A DNA stretch of 64,000 nucleotides, taken from assembly GCA_018780035.1 (NCBI GenBank), contig JADMKE010000051.1, positions 1-64,000 on the forward strand, read 5' to 3'. Positions 18,601-26,110 of the stretch are shown in pieces (positions within the stretch are counted from its first letter, which is position 1; each line of letters begins with the position of its first letter). A program made the position numbers and the translations under genes. The stretch is from Candidatus Sericytochromatia bacterium. GTDB taxonomy: Bacteria > Cyanobacteriota > Sericytochromatia > UBA7694. Below the pieces are notes generated by a model. That model had not been told where the DNA came from. It did no database searches and saw nothing but the letters and a program-made list of their open reading frames with translations.

Positions 18601-21247
18601 ACTCTTTCAATTGGTGCGTTCGATCGATGCTGAGCACCAACGCCTGTTTAAAAACTTCCGCGAACGCAAAACCCTGGCTTTGCAAGAGGAATTGCGCTCC
18701 AAAATTGCAGGGCACCGCATTCGCGAGTTTCCCCTGTTTAAAGGGGCTGAAGAGGCCTTTTTTGAAGAGCTCTCCCACCGGGTTCACCCCATGGCGTATA
18801 TGCCTGAGCACGATGTCTTTGGCCGGGGAGAATCAGGCGGATCGCTGTTTTTGCTGCTGGAGGGCCGGGTCAGTATTCAACGCAAAGGCGACAAAGCGCC
18901 CGTTGTGGAATTGGAAGGGGGCCAGATCTTTGGTGAGATGTCGGTGATCTTAAACCAGCCCCGCTCGGCCACTGTGCGCACCGAAGATTATTGCAAAGTC
19001 TACGAACTGGATATTCGCCATATCAACGAATTAGGCCAAAAATTTCCCTGGTTTAAACAAAAGCTGCAAGAGATCGCCGAAAGCCGCCTTCAGCAAAATG
19101 CCAGCGATTTAGCGGCTTTTGAAGCCCGCGTGGGAATCAACCGCCCAGATTTGCCACGGGTGGATATTTGGGCCCTGGTGGAAATGCGGGGCGACGAATT
19201 GGTGTATATGCCGAGTCTCCTGCAAGACATTGTGGTCGGCTATTCCTGGCAGGGCGAAATGCTCTGGCATTGGGGCAAAGAGAGCGGCAAAGAGCTGTTT
19301 CAGCCTTACCGCATTGCCCTATTGCCAGACAGCCTCTTGGTGACAGACACCGGCAATGGCCGGGTGCTGGAAATAGAACGCGAAACCCGCAGTGTGCGCA
19401 AACGCTGGCGCGGTCTGCAAAATCCCCGCAGTGCGGCCCTGACCAAAGAGGGATTTCTCTTGGTCGCAGAAGAGGGCAAAGGCCGCTTGGTAACACTGAC
19501 GTCAGATAGCCAGGTCAATTGGGAGTACGCGCCATCCCATCCAGGTTCTCGCCCCCACTATGCCGAAGTCACAGCCGAAGGCTCTGTGCTCTTTGCCGAC
19601 GCCGGGTTGCACCAGGTCTGTGAGATCTCACTCAAAGGTGAAATCCTCTGGTCGTGGGGCGAGCTGGGCGAAAGTGGCAATGGCACCCACAACCTCAAGG
19701 AACCCAGCTTTGCCCACCGCCTCGAAGACGGCAGTACCTTGATTGCAGATACGGGCAATCACCGCTTGGTCTGGGTGCGCCCCGAAGAGGAGCCCCAATT
19801 GATCAAAGGCAATCTCTCAGATCCGCTGATCTCCCCCATGCATGTCGAAATTCTGCCCAATGGCGAGTGGCTGGTCTATTCTGTCAGTCCCGAAAAGGTC
19901 GTGAGGCTGAGCCGCCGGGGTGAAAATATCTGGAGCGCCAGCCTCTACTCAAGCAATCCCCAAAGTATGCCCACCCCTTCTGTCACGCCAACATCGTCGG
20001 AAGACCGTTGGATTCTGGACATGGACCGTCTACAGGAATTGGAAGGCGGCCCCAACGAAGCGGCAGAGATCACTGTCGAGCAGGAGTTACAATCCGACAG
20101 CAGCCAGCCCGTGGTCTCAGAAGCGCAGCAGGCCGAGCTTGAAGAGCGGGCCCAGCGCTGGCAGGATTTGGATCTGGAGCCAGAAAGCCAAGAAGAAGGG
20201 GATAGCCGCTGGAAAGGCCTGGACTTCCTCGATGAAGTGGCCACAGAAGTCACTGCTGAAACAGAGAGTGAAAACCTGTTTGCAGAGACCGCCACACCTC
20301 TTTCAGAAGCTGCCAACCAGGCCTTTGCCTTTTTGGATGAAGAACCCGAACTCAAGCCCTCAGGCAGCCTGTTTGAACTTTCAGAAGACGCCCTGTCTTT
20401 CTTCGACGAAGCCGAATCCGGCCAAACCATCATGCATATCCCCGAAACCGAGACCAGCGCAGACACAGGCCTCTCCGCACTCAGCTCGGACAGTTTCGAT
20501 TTCTTGGACGAAGATCAGCCCAATCTCAACCAAACGGTGATGCAACTCCCCACGGCTCCCCCTGCAAACCCAGCTGAAACTTCAAATAATCCCTTTGGCT
20601 TTTTGGACGAAATTCTGCCCAGCGACAGCGAAGGGGAGACAGAAAGGGAGAAAGAAGGCACAACAGAAAGCCTTACCGAATTTTCAATTCGTCTGGTCGA
20701 AGAGCCGGTGATTGAAGTCGAGCAAAAGGTATATGCTGCGTATCAGCCGATTTTTGGGGATGACGAACCCCCAATGGCGCAGCCTGCAACATCCCCAGTC
20801 GTAACGCCTGCAGAGCCAAAAATGGCTTTGCCTGAGCGCGACCTTGCCCCCAGCCTGGAACCCCAATTGGGGGACTCTCTGGTGCATTATTTTGCTCCAG
20901 AAGCAGCGGAATCTTTGGATGAATACCGGCTGGAAGCCACTCCTGTAGACGAATTAGATCTCGCCCCTGCCCCACCCAAACCGATCTTGATCGAAGAAGA
21001 ACCTGAATCAGCCTTGCCCTCAGCTGCAGAGCTGGTTTTTCTCGACGAAGACGAACCCGCCCTGACCCGCGAAGAAATGATCGCCCGTGAAGCCGAGGCA
21101 CGGCTGGCGGCCATTCAGAATATTTCTGTGGCCGATCCCGATGCCGAAGATGAAACGCCTGCTTACACACCGATCTTTTTGAGCGAAGCCCTGGATCATG
21201 AACTGGTCAAACGGGAGACAGAAGAAAAAGTCGAGAAAGAAGACTAA
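15689..21247 (+). CDS. Giant beta-propeller and double cyclic-nucleotide-binding protein with FLDE-repeat tail
   Basis: 1852 aa; ATG has AAGGGA about seven nt upstream. No signal peptide or membrane helix, so presumably cytoplasmic. Regions: N-terminal propeller-like repeats (about 100-360; VDLYLSPDSEMLFAAH, YITDNESIQLWIIEL); a helical linker; a zinc-ribbon-like CPLC...CPAC pair (about 517-536); NHL/PQQ-like blades (about 570-850; IVDQGNQRVLELD, LIADPGRKEVLEI); first cNMP-binding fold (about 865-990; GNAMYFLLEGELEMV, GEICGQQAF); second cNMP fold (about 1010-1135; GGSLFLLLEGRVSI, FGEMSVILNQPRSATV, which matches the phosphate-binding cassette well); further NHL blades (about 1150-1430; VTDTGNGRVLEIER, IADTGNHRLVWV); and an acidic, low-complexity tail (about 1430-1852) with six [FL]xF[LF]DE motifs. 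The first cNMP fold lacks the usual Arg of the cassette. Function unknown; it looks like a cyclic-nucleotide-responsive scaffold. Confidence 0.85.
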   Translation: MTQTAAEERWLNYLRQQKHYSQAQADECFGHWQARRQSLADKVKGIVCRVDNKTLILHIEQFPGGEELARIALSDTRPSPESPGGRRQWACLDGHGHYLKPISLDESAQPELVITPSFSFITASSIHTHPLLLESRFLLDAVQQDKRPHTVDLYLSPDSEMLFAAHRQAGEVLVISLSDYEIIERFQIRKPGSNRTLNVCFDSKGEKAYITDNESIQLWIIELDSLKNRIWKSGLGILGNLMPAPDPRYLYLCTQRPQFSLLYFDTETLSTPYSVEIKGDSWCMQRILPCDPMQLSPDGKLLYFNTWTEAGGLRTPLIHVIKTSSVRTLRSFPIQDGSQPAMLGHSRPNPLHEQEKLDFQSFLLQENILTEADLQAPIEEAPVELKQERKVAPPRKNFQVYQPPKEDPTLWDQIGQEAEELDLPAEAEIAIVDLLNWAFYRITLTNLLLHNDEVKRLKKLAHELRKQLRTKKVVLAELDDLMGKHSLRTPISREAVASLIKQARLRGDSVRFEDICPLCETPLEQDDGLACPACFYRLDLPEERDIRHKLSAETSTRLFAGQMGVVLPGQNRFYTMNVWRQLLGVFEGKSAEIGEIAHVTVLPNHNYLVADVKGNKVAEYSPGGEQIWKAKLALRQPVMATFQVFSESATTQEERIIIVDQGNQRVLELDRTGRHWRRYPTLKTPEADKPKAPCDVQLTPTDTWLIADPGRKEVLEINARGELMRTFGAEQGIQHPILARRLPNGHTWIVDSNLQACLELSPEGKRLRAVRYWPPEPIHGSHWKDEAAPTWVTRLHNGDLVFAGEKVMMQFSPDKEITRWVQGFPNSTVADQSLLKAQFRSQSSAEVKQKKLAQIKADLKTIHLLAEESDEHLEGLAGFMLQLKAKAGDFLVPPGELGNAMYFLLEGELEMVSAEEEGAVIFTVKQGEICGQQAFSDQQKVEKPGMRAVSDLKALYLERGEFKKAVVKFPKLFQLVRSIDAEHQRLFKNFRERKTLALQEELRSKIAGHRIREFPLFKGAEEAFFEELSHRVHPMAYMPEHDVFGRGESGGSLFLLLEGRVSIQRKGDKAPVVELEGGQIFGEMSVILNQPRSATVRTEDYCKVYELDIRHINELGQKFPWFKQKLQEIAESRLQQNASDLAAFEARVGINRPDLPRVDIWALVEMRGDELVYMPSLLQDIVVGYSWQGEMLWHWGKESGKELFQPYRIALLPDSLLVTDTGNGRVLEIERETRSVRKRWRGLQNPRSAALTKEGFLLVAEEGKGRLVTLTSDSQVNWEYAPSHPGSRPHYAEVTAEGSVLFADAGLHQVCEISLKGEILWSWGELGESGNGTHNLKEPSFAHRLEDGSTLIADTGNHRLVWVRPEEEPQLIKGNLSDPLISPMHVEILPNGEWLVYSVSPEKVVRLSRRGENIWSASLYSSNPQSMPTPSVTPTSSEDRWILDMDRLQELEGGPNEAAEITVEQELQSDSSQPVVSEAQQAELEERAQRWQDLDLEPESQEEGDSRWKGLDFLDEVATEVTAETESENLFAETATPLSEAANQAFAFLDEEPELKPSGSLFELSEDALSFFDEAESGQTIMHIPETETSADTGLSALSSDSFDFLDEDQPNLNQTVMQLPTAPPANPAETSNNPFGFLDEILPSDSEGETEREKEGTTESLTEFSIRLVEEPVIEVEQKVYAAYQPIFGDDEPPMAQPATSPVVTPAEPKMALPERDLAPSLEPQLGDSLVHYFAPEAAESLDEYRLEATPVDELDLAPAPPKPILIEEEPESALPSAAELVFLDEDEPALTREEMIAREAEARLAAIQNISVADPDAEDETPAYTPIFLSEALDHELVKRETEEKVEKED

Positions 21248-21254
21248 AAAAGTA

Positions 21255-21283
21255 TTTACATTTAAGTAAAATTATTTTATAAT
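21255..21283 (+). promoter_or_regulatory. Sigma-70-type promoter
   Basis: TTTACA, a 17-nt spacer and a perfect TATAAT, ending 29 nt before the lipoprotein ATG at 21313, which itself has AGGAG upstream. One of the clearest promoters in the window; it implies the lipoprotein is transcribed independently of the giant gene ending at 21247. Confidence 0.8.
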
Positions 21284-21312
21284 CCATGTTATTACTTCTC
21301 AGGAGTTTTGAC

Positions 21313-22155
21313 ATGCAAAAATGGCAAATGACCGCTCTGGTATTCAGTTTAACCCTGGGTTTGGCTGCCTGTGGCCCGGCGACCAATTCACCCACTTCTC
21401 CCTATCCGATGGCCAGCCCCAGCGCCTCCTCTGCTGCGGCTGATGCTTTGGCCCAATTGGTCAATCAAGAGTCTCTCTCCCCCGAAGAGCAGCGCATTCG
21501 CCTGAATTTGGCCCGCGAGGTCAAACTCAATTTCCCGCTCAAAGTGGCAGTGCTCTTTTACAATGCCTCGCAGCTCAACCCCTCTGATCAGCAAAAAGTC
21601 TTTGAGGGTCTCAAAAGCACCTTTAAAGACTCGGGCATGGTGCGCGAGACGATTCAAATTCCGCCCAATCTCGTCAGCAATCTCTCAATGGATTTTATGC
21701 GCCAGCTCGGCTCGCGCTTCAAAGCAGATATTTTGTTGGTCGTGACTGGCAACCACGATTTTGGCCGTTCTCCCAGTCAAAACCTGAATTTCTTTGAGCT
21801 CTTTGGCGACAAAGGCTTCTACGAGAGCAATATCCGTTTAACCGGCCTGGCGATCGACATTTTCACAGGCAGCTACCTCAACCCGTTGACCGCAGCCGCC
21901 CTGGGTGGGCCCAAAGGGCTCTCTCCCTCCGATACCAATTTTAAAGGTGAGTCGTATACCCTCAAACGCGAGAGTGAGATGGCGGCCTGGAGCAAACTCA
22001 GCAAAGACTTTGTCGAAATGTTGAGTGAGGTCAAACGCGAGTCGGATCTGCTTCCGCCCCGACCACTCGCGACACCTGTGCCCGTGCCGAGTGCCACACC
22101 CACGCCAGCACCAAGTGCCACACCGATGGCAAGTGCAAGCCCGGCCCCCAACTAG
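21313..22155 (+). CDS. Hypothetical lipoprotein with Pro/Ala/Ser-rich tail
   Basis: 280 aa from the ATG at 21313 (AGGAG seven nt upstream). Type II signal peptide MQKWQMTALVFSLTLGLAAC with lipobox LAAC, so it is lipid-anchored after export. The middle (about 60-220) contains a conserved-looking alpha/beta region: KVAVLFYNAS, DSGMVRETIQIPPNL and ADILLVVTGNHDFG, resembling proteins that parse or respond to envelope state, but no named family is recognised. The C-terminus (about 245-280) is a disordered repeat of PVPSATP/APSATP type units, probably a spacer. It has its own strong promoter. Function unknown. Confidence 0.75.
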   Translation: MQKWQMTALVFSLTLGLAACGPATNSPTSPYPMASPSASSAAADALAQLVNQESLSPEEQRIRLNLAREVKLNFPLKVAVLFYNASQLNPSDQQKVFEGLKSTFKDSGMVRETIQIPPNLVSNLSMDFMRQLGSRFKADILLVVTGNHDFGRSPSQNLNFFELFGDKGFYESNIRLTGLAIDIFTGSYLNPLTAAALGGPKGLSPSDTNFKGESYTLKRESEMAAWSKLSKDFVEMLSEVKRESDLLPPRPLATPVPVPSATPTPAPSATPMASASPAPN

Positions 22156-22274
22156 ACATTCTCTGAGCAAAAAGGGACTGCGCCTGAATATGCGGCAAAT
22201 CCTGTCTGCCCAGCCACTATTCGGGGTATGATAAAGCTATCAGAACGGATTTCAAATAGCTTGGAGGTGGCGTA

Positions 22275-23111
22275 ATGACAGACTCAGGCGCAACCCTCGC
22301 GGAGGGCGACTTTTCGGGCCTATCTGCCTATGAGCGGGCAGGCCTTGAAGGCAAAGACCCGCGCTGTATCCCGATTAAAATTGACGCTCCCCTGCCCGTG
22401 GGTGAGGCCATTGTCGCCCCCGAATACAGCAAGGCCGAGCACGAAATTTGGGCATTTTTGTACAAACGCCAATGCGAAATTCTGCCAGGAAGGGCCTGCC
22501 GCGCCTATATGCAGGGCCTGGAAGCGCTGCAACTGCCAAGCGATCGCATTCCCGCCCTGAGTGAACTGAGCTTGACCCTCGAAAAAGCCACCCACTGGCG
22601 CGTAGCACGCACACCGGGGCTCTTACACGAGCAGGACTTTTTTGAAGCCCTCGCCAATCGGCTCTTCCCCTCCACCGACTATATTCGCGAGCAACACGAA
22701 TTGGACTATACCCCGGCCCCGGACCTCTTTCACGATGTCTTTGGCCACATGCCCATGATCACCGAGCCGGATTTTGCCGACTTTTACCAGCGCTACGGCC
22801 AGGCCTCACTGCGGGCCACAGGGGCCAATCGGCGCAAACTGGAAAGTTTTCACTGGTTCACGGTTGAATTTGGTTTGGTCCAAGAAGACGGTGAGCCGCG
22901 TATTTATGGCAATGGCATTGTCTCGTCGTATCAAGAGACCTTTCATGCCCTCGGCCACGAAGTCGAGGTCAGGCCCTTTGACCCCGAAGCCATGGGAGCA
23001 CAAAGTTACGAGGTTTGGCATTTGCAGCCGATTCTCTATGTGGTGGATTCCTTTGAAGCACTCAAACAGGGCTTTGAAGACTGGGCCGGGGGCCAATTGG
23101 GCTTGCTTTAA
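22275..23111 (+). CDS. phhA: Phenylalanine 4-monooxygenase
   Basis: 278 aa; SD GGAGG seven nt before the ATG. Bacterial monomeric aromatic amino acid hydroxylase using Fe(II) and tetrahydropterin to convert phenylalanine to tyrosine. Iron ligands are visible: His about 153 and His about 158 in FHDVFGHMP and Glu about 198 in FTVEFGL. Other family segments are EQHELDYTPAPDLFHD, a GxxxRRK region and GNGIVSSYQE. Length agrees with bacterial PhhA (about 260-300 aa). Cytoplasmic. It appears to be monocistronic, 119 nt after the lipoprotein gene, with a TATGAT -10-like sequence (22227-22232) but no clear -35. No pterin dehydratase or regulator is adjacent. Confidence 0.96.
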   Translation: MTDSGATLAEGDFSGLSAYERAGLEGKDPRCIPIKIDAPLPVGEAIVAPEYSKAEHEIWAFLYKRQCEILPGRACRAYMQGLEALQLPSDRIPALSELSLTLEKATHWRVARTPGLLHEQDFFEALANRLFPSTDYIREQHELDYTPAPDLFHDVFGHMPMITEPDFADFYQRYGQASLRATGANRRKLESFHWFTVEFGLVQEDGEPRIYGNGIVSSYQETFHALGHEVEVRPFDPEAMGAQSYEVWHLQPILYVVDSFEALKQGFEDWAGGQLGLL

Positions 23112-23122
23112 ACCCAAAGACC

Positions 23123-23692
23123 TTAAAAGGTCCAATTTGCGCTGAGCAATGTTTCAGACTGCAATTTGGTGGAGTAATGTCCATCCAGGGCCAAGCTCTC
23201 TTTGAGCTTGGTATTGTAAAGTCCCGCATGCATAAAGGGCGAAGTGATCCCCACCAAGCGCCCCAAACCCAAACTGAAAAGACCTGCGCTCAAAAATCCA
23301 CTGCTCCCATAGCCACCCGAAAACCAGGAAAAAGCAAGTGAACTCCAGCCGATGATATCCAAAATAGTCATGCTCACTCCCCCCACATAATCTCCCTGCT
23401 GGTAAGAAGCCGAGCCAAAGGTCGGCAAAAGATTGAGCAGTGCGGTATTCAGCGGTTGCCGTTCAAAATTCATATACAAAACTGCCTTTTCTTCAAGAGC
23501 CAGATCAAGAGATATATCACGAATAACGCGCTGATTGCTAAAAAGGTCTTGTCGAATCATCATTTCGGCAACTTTTTGGGCTGGAATGACCTTGGTTGAG
23601 CTTTTTTCTTCAGCCATGGCTCCAGGTGCAAAGAGTCCAAGTGAAGCCCCCAATGCCAAAGCGAGAGAAAGATAGCGTTGTCTTGTTTTCAT
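23123..23692 (-). CDS. Exported membrane protein, possibly P13-like
   Basis: 189 aa with a cleavable signal peptide (MKTRQRYLSLALALGASLGL...GAMA, cut before EEKSS). The mature part has a conserved-looking block PLNTALLNLLPTFGSASYQQGD, then two hydrophobic Gly-rich stretches (GGVSMTILDIIGWSSLAFSW and GFLSAGLFSLGLGRLVGIT) and a YNTKLKESL segment. The block of 'NTALLNLLPxFGxxSxxQGDxxGG' followed by hydrophobic spans recalls the P13 family of spirochaete membrane proteins, but this is a recollection of pattern and needs a profile search. It lies 44 nt downstream of fabF on the same strand and may be read through from it. It converges on phhA, with 11 nt between stops. Confidence 0.7.
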   Translation of the reverse strand: MKTRQRYLSLALALGASLGLFAPGAMAEEKSSTKVIPAQKVAEMMIRQDLFSNQRVIRDISLDLALEEKAVLYMNFERQPLNTALLNLLPTFGSASYQQGDYVGGVSMTILDIIGWSSLAFSWFSGGYGSSGFLSAGLFSLGLGRLVGITSPFMHAGLYNTKLKESLALDGHYSTKLQSETLLSANWTF

Positions 23693-23736
23693 CGAAAGTA
23701 TCCTGATTTCTATTGGAATACTTTGATTCTAAGGCT

Positions 23737-25026
23737 TTACTTTGAAGCGCTGTTGCCTTGTGAAATTTCAGACTGGCCCTCAAAACGCTTAAACACCAGA
23801 GAGGCGTTGTGGCCGCCAAAGCCCATATTGTTGCTCAGCACTGCCCGCACAGGCATTTCCCGCGCTTGACCGGGCACATAGTCCAGGTCACAGGCCGGAT
23901 CGGGCTCTTCGAGATTGCGGGTGGGATGCACCACTTGGTGGCGCAAACTCATGACCGAGGCAATCGCCTCAATCCCCCCAGCTGCGCCAAGCAAATGCCC
24001 CGTCATGGATTTGGTTGAGCTGATCGCCAGCCGACTGGCATGTGGGCCAAAAATCTGGTGAATGGCTTTGGTCTCAGTGATATCGTTCAGGGGCGTGGAG
24101 GTGCCGTGGGCGTTGATATAGTCAATCGCTTCGGGGGACAGGCCCGCGTCTTTGAGCGCGATCGACATGGCCCGCACCAGGCCTTCGCCATCAGGCGAGG
24201 GGGCGGTGATATGGTAAGCGTCGCCGGTCATGCCAAAACCTGCCACTTCAGCCCAAATCTCAGCGCCACGGGCCAAAGCATGGTCGAGGGTTTCGAGAAT
24301 CAAGACCCCTGAGCCTTCGCCCATCACAAAGCCGTCGCGCAGTTTATCAAAGGGGCGGCTGGCCCGCTCGGGATCGTCGTTGCGGGTTGACATGGTCTTG
24401 GCAGAGGCAAATCCGGCCATACTCAGGGGCGTGATCGCCGCTTCGGTGCCGCCGGTAATCATGGCCTGGGCTTCGCCGCGCTGCAAAATGCGAAAGGCGT
24501 CGCCAATGGCGTGAGAGGCCGAGGCGCAGGCGGTGACCGGGCAATTGTTCGGGCCCCGTGCACCGGTTTGAATCGCCACCTGCCCGGCGGCCATATTGGG
24601 AATAAACATCGGGATCAGCAGCGGCGAAACCCGGTGAGGGCCTTTTTCGAGCAAAATCCGGTGCTGATCTTCGAGCACCTGCATACCGCCAATCCCACAA
24701 CCGAGACTGACCCCAATCAAATCGGCGTTCTGCTCAGAAATGGTCAGTTTGGCATTCTGCAGGGCCTCCAGGGCAGCAACCACCGCAAATTGGGTAAAGG
24801 GGGCCATGCGCCGGGCCTCTTTGTGTCCAATCCAGGTATGCACGTCAAAATCGCACACCTCCCCGGCAATTCGGGTCGGATAACCTGTGGTATCAAAGCG
24901 GCTGACAGGCCCAATCCCGTTGGCCCCTGCCAAAAGTTGGGGCCAAAAGTCTTTGAGGTTATTGCCCAAGGGCGAGATCACGCCCGCCCCCGTCACCACG
25001 ACCCGTTTTAAACAATCAAGCGGCAT
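23737..25026 (-). CDS. fabF: 3-oxoacyl-ACP synthase II
   Basis: 429 aa condensing enzyme that extends acyl-ACP with malonyl-ACP in type II fatty acid synthesis. Thiolase-fold catalytic triad is intact: Cys about 167 (VTACASASHAIG), His about 307 (NAHGTSTPLND) and His about 344 (MTGHLLGAAGG). N-terminal RVVVTGAGVISPLGN and the GEGSGVLILE region are typical of FabF. The start at 25026 overlaps the end of acpP by 11 nt, so expression is translationally coupled. Gene order fabG-acpP-fabF is the classical one; fabD and fabH are not adjacent here. Cytoplasmic. Confidence 0.98.
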   Translation of the reverse strand: MPLDCLKRVVVTGAGVISPLGNNLKDFWPQLLAGANGIGPVSRFDTTGYPTRIAGEVCDFDVHTWIGHKEARRMAPFTQFAVVAALEALQNAKLTISEQNADLIGVSLGCGIGGMQVLEDQHRILLEKGPHRVSPLLIPMFIPNMAAGQVAIQTGARGPNNCPVTACASASHAIGDAFRILQRGEAQAMITGGTEAAITPLSMAGFASAKTMSTRNDDPERASRPFDKLRDGFVMGEGSGVLILETLDHALARGAEIWAEVAGFGMTGDAYHITAPSPDGEGLVRAMSIALKDAGLSPEAIDYINAHGTSTPLNDITETKAIHQIFGPHASRLAISSTKSMTGHLLGAAGGIEAIASVMSLRHQVVHPTRNLEEPDPACDLDYVPGQAREMPVRAVLSNNMGFGGHNASLVFKRFEGQSEISQGNSASK

Positions 25027-25258
25027 GCTGCTCGATATAGATCAGGGCGTCGCCAACGGTTCTGAGTTGCTCCGCTTTGTCGTCGGGAATATCCAGGTCA
25101 AAGGCCTCTTCGAGAGACATAATCAGTTCAACGGTGCCCAGGGAATCGGCACCCAGGTCGTTGATAAAATGGGCGTCGGGGGTCACCTGTCCGGCATCTA
25201 CGCCGAGTTGCTCCACCACAATTCCACGGATTTTTTCTAAAATTTCTTCTTTGCTCAT
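25016..25258 (-). CDS. acpP: Acyl carrier protein
   Basis: 80 aa acidic helical protein carrying fatty-acyl chains on 4'-phosphopantetheine attached to Ser about 39 in the GADSLGTVELIM motif. Length and motif are exactly those of AcpP. AAGGAG lies seven nt before the ATG at 25258, the strongest SD in the operon, fitting a highly expressed protein. It starts 12 nt after fabG ends and its last codons overlap the fabF start. Confidence 0.98.
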   Translation of the reverse strand: MSKEEILEKIRGIVVEQLGVDAGQVTPDAHFINDLGADSLGTVELIMSLEEAFDLDIPDDKAEQLRTVGDALIYIEQHAA

Positions 25259-25270
25259 CAGATCGCTCCT

Positions 25271-26020
25271 TTATTTCATCACCATGCCACCGTCAATATT
25301 AAAGGTCTGCCCGGTGATATAGCGGCACTTGTCCGATGATAGAAATAATACCATTTCTGCCACCTCTTCACAGCTGCCAAATCGCTGGAAAGGAATTTTT
25401 TGTAAGAGTTCTGCGCGTTTGGCGTCGGAGATGCTTTCGGTCATTTCCGACTCAATATAGCCAGGGGCCACGGCATTGACGGAAATGCCCCGCGAGGCCA
25501 TTTCCAGGGCCACACTGCGGGTAAAGCCCAAAATCCCGGCTTTGGTGGTGGCATAATTGGCCTGCCCTTCGTTGCCAACCTGGCCGACCACCGAAGAGAG
25601 GTTGACGATCTTGCCACTCTTTTGTTTGAGCATGATCTTGGCCGCGCGTTTGGTGCAATTAAACAGCCCGCGCAAATTGGTCGAGACCACATCATCCCAG
25701 TCTTCGGTCTGCATCCGCAGCAAGAGCCCATCGCGGGTAATGCCTGCGTTGTTGACGAGAATATCCAAACGGCCCCAGTGGGCCATGATCTGCTCAAACA
25801 TGGCCTGAACCTGATCCGATTGAGAGATATCTGCCTGAATGATCAGGGCTTCGCCGCCAGCAGCTTCAATCTGGGCCTGCACCTCGCGGGCGGCCTCAAG
25901 CTGGGAAAAATAATTGATCACCACCCGCGCGCCTGCTTCAGCAAGTTTGAGCACACAGGCCCGGCCAATGCCACGGGAGCTTCCGGTGACCAGGGCCACC
26001 TTGCCTGTCAGTTCAGCCAT
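25271..26020 (-). CDS. fabG: 3-oxoacyl-ACP reductase
   Basis: 249 aa short-chain dehydrogenase reducing 3-oxoacyl-ACP with NADPH. Cofactor loop GSSRGIGR (about 13-20), NNAG (about 90-93), catalytic Ser about 143 (NLSSVVGQ), Tyr about 156 and Lys about 160 (YATTK). The C-terminus YITGQTFNIDGGMVMK is characteristic of FabG. Start ATG at 26020 is chosen because AAAGGA lies about eight nt upstream; a frame seven codons longer has no SD. First gene of the fabG-acpP-fabF operon. No FapR or FadR operator could be recognised in the short upstream region. Confidence 0.97.
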   Translation of the reverse strand: MAELTGKVALVTGSSRGIGRACVLKLAEAGARVVINYFSQLEAAREVQAQIEAAGGEALIIQADISQSDQVQAMFEQIMAHWGRLDILVNNAGITRDGLLLRMQTEDWDDVVSTNLRGLFNCTKRAAKIMLKQKSGKIVNLSSVVGQVGNEGQANYATTKAGILGFTRSVALEMASRGISVNAVAPGYIESEMTESISDAKRAELLQKIPFQRFGSCEEVAEMVLFLSSDKCRYITGQTFNIDGGMVMK

Positions 26021-26110
26021 GGGGAATTCCTTTAAATGCAAAATTCTGTTTCAGTATACCTCGGCGGGGAAAAAACAGAGAAGGCTCAGGGGCAGAGGTT
26101 TGTTTCTGCT

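Noticed and set aside
23111-23135. GACCTT/AAGGTC hairpin between phhA and the P13-like gene as a terminator
   Set aside because: It lies inside the last codons of the minus-strand gene and has no T run after it on either strand.
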